A stretch of 5,442 bases of DNA from Pseudaestuariivita sp. (GTDB lineage: Bacteria > Pseudomonadota > Alphaproteobacteria > Rhodobacterales > Rhodobacteraceae). The stretch is from contig JAHDCH010000203.1 in assembly GCA_020629995.1 (NCBI GenBank), positions 1 to 5,442 on the forward strand, written 5' to 3'. A program made the position numbers and the translations under genes. Shown piece by piece: positions 1 to 5,442 of the stretch (positions are counted from its first letter, which is position 1; each line of letters starts with the position of its first letter). The notes under the pieces are model-generated. The model worked only from the letters and a program-made list of their open reading frames with translations, was not told the DNA's origin and searched no databases.

Positions 1-300
1 CGAGACGGATTGACTGATGACCAGCGCCAGTGGCGACAGGCGGGCACCGTCAGTCTGACGCGCGACCTCTTCGCGCGCACGCTCAAGCTGGGCCGTGGTG
101 ACCGGGCCGTCGTCGTCCAGCATGCGCAGGATGCAATGCCCCTCGAAATGCTTGAATTCGAACGTGACCGAATGGCCGGCAACGGCAGATGCACTTTGGC
201 ACGAAAAGGCCAGCAGCTCGGACGCGATCAGGGCGGTCTTGCGGCGGTTTGCCTCGTCACCGTCGCGTTTGAAGTGCGACCTGATCCAGCGGTCGAGGTT
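1..300 (-). other. C-terminal extension resembling a degenerate GHKL/HATPase (RsbW-like) domain
   Basis: Residues about 528-627 of the ABC-like protein lie beyond the normal end of a nucleotide-binding domain. Their pattern recalls anti-sigma or histidine-kinase ATPase domains. An opening helix (LDRWIRSHFKRDG, 529-541) is followed by ALIASELLAFSC (550-561), in the position of the usual SELVTNAVRH N-box. A beta-hairpin-like VTFEF...CILRMLDDDGP (572-593) then resembles the G1 box (D-x-G-x-G), and ARLSPLALV (613-621) resembles the G2 box. The N-box Asn is absent (Phe559 or Ser560), and the final G1 glycine is Val594, so nucleotide binding is doubtful. The match is by eye and the domain is cut by the window edge, so an unrelated alpha/beta extension remains possible. 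Confidence 0.4.
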
Positions 301-1881
301 GTCCTCGCTGTCGAGGCTGCGCGCGGCGACCATCCGGGCCCAGCCCGATGACATGCGGCCGCGGATCTCTTCGGCATCGCCGGCTTCGATGACGCGCCCA
401 CCCTGCAGGACCAAAAGCTGGTCACAGCATTCAAGGATCGAGCGGTCCTCGGTCACGAGGATAAAGCTGCGGCCCAAGCGCTTTTCCTGCATCATCCGTG
501 CGGTCAGGGCGCGGATCAGCTTGTCGGACGCGGCGTCTTCGGGGCGGTCCATCAGGTACAGGCCAGGGTTCAACAGGAAGGCGCGCGCAATCGCCAGCGC
601 CTTGCGCTGGGACCCGGGCAGGGTCTGGGCATTGGGCGTGGCGCAGATCTGGTCAACTGTGTCTGTGGCGAACACGATCTGTTCGAGGATGCGTTTGCCG
701 CGCGTCAACGCGCCGTCCTCGCGGAAGCACGCCAGGTTGTCGGCGCCGGACGCCGGCAACAAGACTGGAAATTCGGGAAGGTAGACGCAAGGCACCGTGT
801 CGTGGTGCAGATCACGCTCCCACAGGTCGCCATCGTTCAGCGAGGCGTGCCCGCGCACGCGCAGGCCGGCCAGCCCATGAGGATCGGACAGGGCCGACAG
901 CAGCATGGATTTACCGGCGCCCGCCTCGCCCCGGACGCCTATGATCGTGCCCGGCGGAACCTCGAGATGGATGTCCGAGAGGAGCCGTTTGCCATCTGCC
1001 GTCTCGACGGTGAGGCCGCGCACAAGCAGGCCGGCACGGGGTTCGGCGCCCTCGTCATCAGGCAGGGGCAGGTGCTGGACCATGTCCGCAACGCGCGACA
1101 CGCGCATTTTGCGGCGCACGCGATATTCTGCATGCGTGCAGATCGCGCCGACCGCCCATAATGTGATGAGCGCAGCTCCGGTGATTGCAGGGAGGCTGAT
1201 AATTTCGCGCGCGGCCAGCCAGCTGCCGGACGCCACGACGCACAGAAGCGCAAGCCAGATCGATGCGCGCTTGACCGAGGGCCACAGGGCAAACCCGCGT
1301 TCGTCCTCGGACGTTGTGGCGAGGGTATGACCAAAGGCATCGCGCCCGGCCAGCACCCCGACCGATTCGTCCGGGCGGAAATCCCAAAGCGGCTCGCGCT
1401 GGGCAAAGCTGCGCAGGCCCAGAATGCCGAGCCAGCCAAAGCCCGCGCCCACCGCGATGCCAAGACCCAGAAGCGGGTGCACCAGCGCCAGCACCAGAAA
1501 GGCCAGCCCGCCGATCGCGGCCCGCGCGGTGGCCTCGTGCGACAAGCGGGCATCGCGGTATCCGTTCAGCGCGCGGGTGTGCGCAAAGTCGAGAATCAGC
1601 GCGCCGATCACCGGTACGATGCCCGCCGCACCCAGCAGCCAGGCCAGCATCAGCTGTCCTTCCTGTCCGACGAGATCGTGCAGGAACGTGGCAAAGATGG
1701 CGACGGACAAGAGGCTGAGGCTGGCGGTTCCGGCAAAGATATAGCTGAGACCACGCGTCCACGTCGGCACGCCACGGTCTGACATCAAGATTTCGCCTTC
1801 CGCCTCGGGCGGTGGCGCGACCCTGGGTTCGGCCCTGGGCCGTGACATGCGAGCTTTGACGATGTTGCGCACTCGGTTCAT
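1..1881 (-). CDS. ABC-exporter-like permease/ATP-binding protein with degenerate catalytic motifs (3' end outside window)
   Basis: This frame is open from ATG 1881 to the left edge without a stop (627 residues visible), with a stop upstream at 1915-1917. Residues 1-45 are polar, basic and proline-rich. Hydrophobic segments lie near 48-67, 79-98, 123-137, 139-158, 207-223 and 227-248, suggesting a compact six-helix exporter-type membrane domain. The nucleotide-binding domain spans about 288-500. Walker A (GEAGAGKS, 318-325) is intact and Walker B keeps its Asp (LYLMD, 441-445). Other motifs deviate: signature LPGSQRK (421-427) instead of LSGGQRQ, Q-loop Glu370 for Gln, Arg446 for the catalytic Glu, and Glu478 for the switch His. 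The order and spacing of motifs resemble type I secretion or lipid/peptide exporters, but the substrate is unknown. The protein probably binds ATP but hydrolyses it poorly, alone or as the inactive half of a heterodimer. A C-terminal extension follows from about 525. The gene diverges from the two-gene plus-strand unit. Start choice rests on the G-rich ribosome-binding site; Met12 (1848) is an alternative. Confidence 0.87.
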   Translation of the reverse strand, partial: MNRVRNIVKARMSRPRAEPRVAPPPEAEGEILMSDRGVPTWTRGLSYIFAGTASLSLLSVAIFATFLHDLVGQEGQLMLAWLLGAAGIVPVIGALILDFAHTRALNGYRDARLSHEATARAAIGGLAFLVLALVHPLLGLGIAVGAGFGWLGILGLRSFAQREPLWDFRPDESVGVLAGRDAFGHTLATTSEDERGFALWPSVKRASIWLALLCVVASGSWLAAREIISLPAITGAALITLWAVGAICTHAEYRVRRKMRVSRVADMVQHLPLPDDEGAEPRAGLLVRGLTVETADGKRLLSDIHLEVPPGTIIGVRGEAGAGKSMLLSALSDPHGLAGLRVRGHASLNDGDLWERDLHHDTVPCVYLPEFPVLLPASGADNLACFREDGALTRGKRILEQIVFATDTVDQICATPNAQTLPGSQRKALAIARAFLLNPGLYLMDRPEDAASDKLIRALTARMMQEKRLGRSFILVTEDRSILECCDQLLVLQGGRVIEAGDAEEIRGRMSSGWARMVAARSLDSEDNLDRWIRSHFKRDGDEANRRKTALIASELLAFSCQSASAVAGHSVTFEFKHFEGHCILRMLDDDGPVTTAQLERAREEVARQTDGARLSPLALVISQSVS

Positions 1882-1890
1882 AAGGCAGCG

Positions 1891-1897
1891 CCCCCCT
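1891..1897 (-). promoter_or_regulatory. Ribosome-binding site of the ABC-like gene
   Basis: On the minus strand an AGGGGGG run ends nine bases before ATG 1881. It is the best Shine-Dalgarno-like tract near any in-frame start and supports starting at 1881 rather than at Met12 (1848). Confidence 0.55.
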
Positions 1898-1923
1898 GCG
1901 GTGATGCGCCCTGCCTACCCAAA

Positions 1924-1958
1924 GGGAATTAACAAACGATTTTCGCAAACAAATTCCC
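1924..1958. repeat. Nested inverted repeat in the divergent intergenic region (candidate operator)
   Basis: GGGAATT (1924-1930) and AATTCCC (1952-1958) form perfect 7-bp arms. Within the 21-bp spacer, CGA (1937-1939) and TCG (1943-1945) form a smaller dyad with the same centre, position 1941. AACAAA also occurs twice in direct orientation (1931-1936 and 1948-1953). The element lies 43 bp upstream of the minus-strand start and 78 bp upstream of the plus-strand start. A regulator at this site could affect both transcripts. No convincing -35/-10 pair could be assigned to either direction. Confidence 0.45.
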
Positions 1959-2023
1959 ATCTGGGCGCGCTTTTCGAAATTTTAACCGCGCCATGGGTAC
2001 AACCGTTGCATCACGGGTGATCT

Positions 2024-2027
2024 GGGG
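2024..2027 (+). promoter_or_regulatory. Weak ribosome-binding site of the DUF3131-like gene
   Basis: A GGGG run lies eight bases before ATG 2036. It is a modest Shine-Dalgarno match, but the basic and hydrophobic N-terminus it yields is a typical export signal, which supports this start. The ATG at 1993 is in another frame. Confidence 0.4.
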
Positions 2028-2035
2028 TTGTTCGC

Positions 2036-3724
2036 ATGACGCAGAAAAGATCGAAGAAACGCAAATCCGCGCCACTGGCCGTTGCTATCTTTGCCGCGGC
2101 TGTCACCGGGCTTGCCGGGGCTGCATATTCTGTCGGATCGGCTGCGCGCACGATCTTTCTTGCGCAGGAAGACGAGATTATCCCGATCTACGCCGGGGGA
2201 TCGCTGGATCAGATGCCGGCACTGATGCGCGGCAATATCCCGACCATCACGTCAAGCCGGGTGTATGGCGAACCGATGCGCCAGAAACCGCCGCGCATGT
2301 GCGAGATGCCCGAAGACTTCTTTGATGATGTCGACAATATCGCGCCGCGCCCGGCCGGGTATACCGCGCGCAGCGGCTATGTGCGCAAATATGCGGCGCG
2401 CCGGGGGTTTTTGTCGGATCGCGAGATGCGTGCAGCCAAGGTTGCCTGGCGCTATTTCCAGAACTTCACGCAGGAAACGACGGGTCTGGCCAACTCGGTG
2501 GGGAACTATCCGTCGACCACGCTGTGGGACACTGCGTCCTACATCGCGGGAGTGGTGGCCGCCTACGAGCTGTGCATCATCGAAAAGCCGGAGCTCGACA
2601 AGCGGCTGACGCAACTGCTGACAACGATTCGCGAGCTTGAGCTGTTTCGCGGTGAAATGCCAAACAAGGTGTATCACACGAAAACGGGTGAGAAGGTCGA
2701 CTACACCAACAAGTCCGGTGAGATCGGATTCTCGGCGCTGGATATCGGCCGCTTCCTGGTCTGGATGCGGATCATCAAGAACCGCTACCCGCATCTGGGC
2801 AACACGGTCGATTCGGTACTGTTGAAGTGGGATTTTTCAAACGTCGTCGACGAAGAAGGTCTGATGTGGGGCTCTTATGTCGACAAGGAAACCGGGGAAA
2901 CCGTTTATGCTCAGGAAGGGCGGCTGGGGTACGAGGAGTACGCGGCCAAGGGGTTTGCCCTGTGGGGGTTCAGCCCGCGCCTGGCGCACCGCGCCGAGCC
3001 GTTTTTGACGGCCTCGATCTTTGGCGTGCAGATTCCGTATGACGGGCGCGATCCCCGCATTTTCCACAGTCAGAACTATGTGGTGACCGAATCGTATCTG
3101 CAGGACGGGCTCGAACTCGGGTTTGATCTGCCGCATGACGACAGCTCGCCGGCTTGGCTGCATTCTGACGGGTGGCGAGCCGAGTTCGCAGACCGGATTT
3201 ACCAGGTGCAGGAAAACCGGTGGCGTCAGACCGGGTTCATGACCGCGCGGTCCGAACACAACGTCAAAGGTCCGCCCTACTTTACCTACGACACGATCTT
3301 TTCCGACGGCTATCCGTGGAACACGGTGACACCGCGGGGGGATTATGTTCCGGATCACGCGGCAGTTTCGGCAAAAGCGGCCATCGGCCTGTGGGCCCTG
3401 TGGGATACCGAATATACGGACGTTCTCTATGAAGCGATCATCGAACTCTATGACCCCGAAAACGGAATGTACGAAGGGCTGTACGAGCGCGGACAGGGCC
3501 GGGTCGAGATTTTCACCGCCAACAACAACGGGATCATTCTGACGGCCCTTTTGCACAAGGTGCAGGGCCCGATCCTGACGCCGTACACCGGCGATACCGA
3601 GGTCTGGTACACCGCCTTCCGCGAGAAGGACACGCGCGAGAAGCGCAATTATCCAGACCCGCCACAGCAAAAGGACTGGCTGCCGGTGTTGCGCCATTCC
3701 GTTCAGACAGAGGCCAGCTACTGA
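2036..3724 (+). CDS. DUF3131-like exported or membrane-anchored protein, putative carbohydrate-active toroid
   Basis: This 562-residue protein begins with a strongly basic stretch (KRSKKRKS) and a hydrophobic segment at about 13-34. That is either an N-in membrane anchor or a signal peptide, placing the rest in the periplasm. Residues about 107-545 form one large domain rich in aromatic residues and helices. Its features recall DUF3131, a family I understand to have an (alpha/alpha)6-type fold like several glycosidases: LWDTASY (Trp164, Asp165), the Gly/Glu-rich GEIGFSALDIGRF (228-240), DEEGLMWGSY (272-281), GYEEYAAKGFALWG (298-311), TESY (Glu352), SDGYPWNT (423-430) and ENGMYEGLYERG (475-486). 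Glu300, Glu301, Glu352, Asp424 and Glu480 are plausible catalytic or sugar-binding acids, but none can be assigned. Substrate and activity are unknown. The stop overlaps the start of the next gene by one base, indicating co-transcription and coupled translation. Family assignment is by eye; the CDS itself is secure. Confidence 0.9.
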   Translation: MTQKRSKKRKSAPLAVAIFAAAVTGLAGAAYSVGSAARTIFLAQEDEIIPIYAGGSLDQMPALMRGNIPTITSSRVYGEPMRQKPPRMCEMPEDFFDDVDNIAPRPAGYTARSGYVRKYAARRGFLSDREMRAAKVAWRYFQNFTQETTGLANSVGNYPSTTLWDTASYIAGVVAAYELCIIEKPELDKRLTQLLTTIRELELFRGEMPNKVYHTKTGEKVDYTNKSGEIGFSALDIGRFLVWMRIIKNRYPHLGNTVDSVLLKWDFSNVVDEEGLMWGSYVDKETGETVYAQEGRLGYEEYAAKGFALWGFSPRLAHRAEPFLTASIFGVQIPYDGRDPRIFHSQNYVVTESYLQDGLELGFDLPHDDSSPAWLHSDGWRAEFADRIYQVQENRWRQTGFMTARSEHNVKGPPYFTYDTIFSDGYPWNTVTPRGDYVPDHAAVSAKAAIGLWALWDTEYTDVLYEAIIELYDPENGMYEGLYERGQGRVEIFTANNNGIILTALLHKVQGPILTPYTGDTEVWYTAFREKDTREKRNYPDPPQQKDWLPVLRHSVQTEASY

Positions 3725-3726
3725 TG
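3722..3726 (+). promoter_or_regulatory. TGATG stop-start overlap (translational coupling)
   Basis: The TGA of the DUF3131-like gene (3722-3724) shares its final A with the ATG of the next gene (3724-3726). A modest AGAGG tract lies about ten bases before the ATG. Such junctions commonly let terminating ribosomes reinitiate, so the two proteins are probably made in linked amounts. Confidence 0.75.
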
Positions 3727-5202
3727 ACGACACGCACAGCAATCCTTGGCGGGGCGCTTGCCCTGCTTGCTTCGGCCGGTCTGGCCCAGACCCAACCGGT
3801 CCAGACGGCAGCGCCTCCGGCATTGCCACTGCAGGGGTTTGAATCTGAAAACGCGATCCTCGACACTTCGATCCCGTTTGCCTCCGGGGCCCGCGAAGCG
3901 CGGCAGGAACTGCGCGGATCCTTTGGCTGGTCCACCTTTCAGGAAGGCCAGGTTCAGGGCGTTTACTATCGCTTTGATCCGGACGGATACGCCCGGTTCT
4001 CCAGCACGCCGCGACTGGATACCGATGTGTTCGAGGTGATCTGCCGTCCACGCACGCTGACCTGCATGGGGCGCAAGGGCGGGATGACGATGACCCTCAC
4101 GCCGGCTGGACAAATCCAGCTCGGCCTCGAGAGCGCCGTGGTCGGAGACCGGTTCTTTCTCAGCGAGGGGCTGAGCGAGGTGCCCTTGCCCGACCGTGTC
4201 GTGCAGCCGCTAGACGGGCAGCTGGAGGCGCTCTTGTCCACGGGCGGAGAGCTGGTTGTACGGCGGGGCGATCAGGATGCGCAGCGGCATTCGCTGTCCG
4301 GCTTCTTTCCCGTGGCAGCCTACCTTCGCTGGATTTCGGCGCGCCAGGATTATGCCGCGTTGCCCAGAGACTGGCCGGTGCCGAATTCGGCGACCCTGAC
4401 AGGACAGGCCTCGCCTCAGCTGCTGGCACCGCCGCAACCGGTCTCACCAGGGTATGCGGCGCAAGTGCCGACCGCGCAATCCGCCCTGCCCCAAGGCGTA
4501 CGCGGTGCCGGCGTCACGACCGAAGTCGCTGAAGTGCGCGGCGAGCTGAACATGCTGCGCCGCATGTTGCTGGACCAGAACGCGGCGCAAGCGCCAGCCG
4601 CCGCACCCGGACAGATGCCGGCCTCGGCCGCACAAGTGCCGATGGGCGCGCCCCAGACATCCCAGATGCTTGCCGGCGCCCCTCCTTCGCGTCTGGACGA
4701 ACTGGAGCAGAGTAACAAAATGCTGATGCATGAATTGCAGCGGCTGCGCAGAATGTCGGCCCTTGGCACCAATGCCGCGCCCGCACCGGAGGTACATGTC
4801 ATGCAGGGTCATGCCCCTTTGCCGTCGGCTGGACATCACACGGCGGGCTCGCCGGATATTCACGGCGACACTGCGCACATGTCCGCAAGCGTCGCGCAAC
4901 AGACTGCAGAGCGCCTCGAATACCTGATGACGGAAATCGGCCTTGACGCAAAAACCGCGCTGTTGCTGATTCAGTCCAATCAGGAAAACGCACAGATCCA
5001 GGAAAGCACCGCCTCCGGCGGCAGCGCCTATCAGGATGCGCTTGTCACGGACATCCTTGCGGAGTTGCAGGACCAGATGCCCGCGCTTGAGACTGCGGAT
5101 GGCGACAGCGGTGCGCAGACATCCGATCCATTGGCTCAGGTCTCGCAGGACGAGTTCGTGCTGTTGTCCGAATACTTCCGGTCGGTCATGCAGCAACCTT
5201 GA
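3724..5202 (+). CDS. Exported protein of unknown function with beta-rich N-domain and coiled-coil, Ala/Pro/Gln-rich C-terminal half
   Basis: I do not recognise this 492-residue protein. It starts with a clear signal peptide, with likely signal peptidase I cleavage after AGLA (residue 21, before QTQP) and no lipobox Cys. Residues about 35-225 look like a compact, mostly beta domain (VYYRFDPDGYARF, ELVVRRG). The only two cysteines of the protein (Cys107 and Cys114, seven residues apart) are there and could form a periplasmic disulfide. From about 230 the chain becomes Ala/Pro/Gln-rich, interrupted by two short heptad-like helices (about 266-288, containing ELNMLRRMLL, and 322-346, containing ELQRLRRM). 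A His-rich stretch (356-386) and a helical C-terminus (388-458 and 472-490) follow. The layout suggests a soluble periplasmic scaffold or adaptor that oligomerises. It is translationally coupled to the DUF3131-like gene, so the two may work together. Function is not assignable from sequence alone. Confidence 0.9.
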   Translation: MTTRTAILGGALALLASAGLAQTQPVQTAAPPALPLQGFESENAILDTSIPFASGAREARQELRGSFGWSTFQEGQVQGVYYRFDPDGYARFSSTPRLDTDVFEVICRPRTLTCMGRKGGMTMTLTPAGQIQLGLESAVVGDRFFLSEGLSEVPLPDRVVQPLDGQLEALLSTGGELVVRRGDQDAQRHSLSGFFPVAAYLRWISARQDYAALPRDWPVPNSATLTGQASPQLLAPPQPVSPGYAAQVPTAQSALPQGVRGAGVTTEVAEVRGELNMLRRMLLDQNAAQAPAAAPGQMPASAAQVPMGAPQTSQMLAGAPPSRLDELEQSNKMLMHELQRLRRMSALGTNAAPAPEVHVMQGHAPLPSAGHHTAGSPDIHGDTAHMSASVAQQTAERLEYLMTEIGLDAKTALLLIQSNQENAQIQESTASGGSAYQDALVTDILAELQDQMPALETADGDSGAQTSDPLAQVSQDEFVLLSEYFRSVMQQP

Positions 5203-5232
5203 TCGCAGACCTTCTTCCCGAGTGATCCCGCC

Positions 5233-5265
5233 TGGCGTCTGCACTTGCGCAAATTCATGACGCCA
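5233..5265. repeat. Inverted repeat downstream of the two-gene unit, no T-tract
   Basis: TGGCGTC (5233-5239) and GACGCCA (5259-5265) are perfect 7-bp arms around a 19-base loop. The loop contains the palindrome TTGCGCAA (5245-5252), almost on the same centre. It begins 31 bp after the stop of the coiled-coil gene. Without a following T-run it is not a standard intrinsic terminator. It could be an mRNA 3' stabilising hairpin, part of a factor-dependent termination zone, or a protein-binding site. Confidence 0.45.
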
Positions 5266-5333
5266 TGCGGTGTGTGAGGCGCAGCAAGCGCTTCACCGGT
5301 CTCCGATGGGAAACGCCGCGTGACGTGTCTGGG

Positions 5334-5343
5334 CCAAATTTGG
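5334..5343. promoter_or_regulatory. 10-bp perfect palindrome upstream of the right-edge gene start
   Basis: CCAAATTTGG is a perfect palindrome about 35 bp upstream of the candidate -10 box at 5378. That places it roughly 50 bp before the likely transcription start, a usual position for an activator site. The regulator is unknown, and a 10-bp palindrome alone is weak evidence. Confidence 0.3.
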
Positions 5344-5377
5344 GCGTATCCTCGTCATTCGTCCGAGCATTCGGCGC

Positions 5378-5383
5378 TATAGT
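5378..5383 (+). promoter_or_regulatory. Candidate -10 element (TATAGT)
   Basis: TATAGT matches the sigma-70 -10 consensus at five of six positions and lies about 50 bp before the presumed start at 5434. No good -35 hexamer is found at 16-18 bp spacing (the sequence there is near TCATTC), so any promoter would be weak or activator-dependent. Confidence 0.3.
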
Positions 5384-5433
5384 CCCCACACCTTATGCTT
5401 ATGATGGGATGTCTTTGTGATGGGGGTCTTTTG

Positions 5434-5442
5434 ATGTCGCCG
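5434..5442 (+). CDS. Possible start of a further plus-strand gene (three codons visible)
   Basis: ATG 5434 begins Met-Ser-Pro and runs off the window. A GGGGG tract (5422-5426) lies seven bases before it, a good ribosome-binding arrangement. Candidate promoter elements lie upstream. In-frame upstream ATGs at 5395, 5401 and 5404 exist but have poorer ribosome-binding context. The ATG at 5420 reaches a stop after four codons. Nothing can be said about the product. Confidence 0.35.

Noticed and set aside
10..1782. Several plus-strand open frames opposite the ABC-like gene
   Set aside because: All are antisense to a continuous frame with ordered ABC motifs, and their translations are Arg/Pro/Ala-rich shadows.
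1058..1960. Minus-strand open frame of 300 codons overlapping the ABC-like gene
   Set aside because: It is in a different frame from the one carrying Walker A and the membrane segments. Its product is Arg/Ala/Gly-rich and shows no membrane segments or motifs.
1924..1992. CtrA-type site (TTAA-N7-TTAA) in the divergent region
   Set aside because: Single TTAA half-sites are present, but no pair with the required spacing was found.
1993..2325. Short plus-strand frame starting at ATG 1993
   Set aside because: It overlaps the DUF3131-like start in another frame, has many Cys and Arg residues, and lacks a ribosome-binding site.
2837..4051. Antisense open frame of 404 codons across the two plus-strand genes
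   Set aside because: It spans the junction of two well-supported genes, its product is rich in Arg/Pro/Gly with no recognisable domain, and GC-rich DNA commonly yields such shadow frames.
4444..5244. Antisense open frame of 266 codons within the coiled-coil gene
   Set aside because: The sense frame has a clear signal peptide and structured helices. The antisense product is low-complexity in appearance with no domain or ribosome-binding support.
5233..5290. Intrinsic terminator for the two-gene unit
   Set aside because: The hairpin is followed by mixed sequence without a T-run, so it was listed only as an inverted repeat.

Overview
The window is GC-rich, with coding regions dense in GCG/CGC/CTG codons and two short AT-richer intergenic patches. 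Base composition, codon use and protein style suggest an alphaproteobacterium, most likely of the Rhodobacterales/Roseobacter type. That placement is an inference from style; no marker gene is present.

Layout. Positions 1 to 1881 hold the 5' part of a minus-strand gene that runs off the left edge. It encodes an ABC-exporter-like protein (627 residues visible): about six hydrophobic segments, then a nucleotide-binding domain whose Walker A is intact but whose catalytic residues are largely replaced, then a C-terminal extension that resembles a degenerate GHKL/HATPase fold. A 154-bp divergent intergenic region (1882 to 2035) follows. It is AT-rich and carries an inverted repeat with a smaller dyad at the same centre.

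On the plus strand two genes form a tight pair. The first (2036 to 3724) encodes a membrane-anchored or exported 562-residue protein resembling the DUF3131 family, probably an alpha-helical-toroid carbohydrate-active protein. The second (3724 to 5202) starts inside the first gene's stop (TGATG). It encodes a 492-residue exported protein that I do not recognise, with a beta-rich N-terminal domain, one cysteine pair, and a low-complexity C-terminal half containing coiled coils. Positions 5203 to 5442 are a 240-bp gap with an inverted repeat, a 10-bp palindrome, a possible -10 box, and what looks like the ribosome-binding site and first codons of a further plus-strand gene at the right edge.

Possible joint role. 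An exporter-like membrane protein, a putative envelope glycan-acting protein and an exported coiled-coil protein sharing one intergenic control region would suit an envelope or exopolysaccharide function. The most unusual element is the transporter. It looks built to bind nucleotide but not to hydrolyse it normally, and it appears to carry a second degenerate ATPase-like fold at its C-terminus. This could be a regulatory pseudo-transporter or the inactive half of a heterodimer. The functional link between the three genes is inferred from position only.
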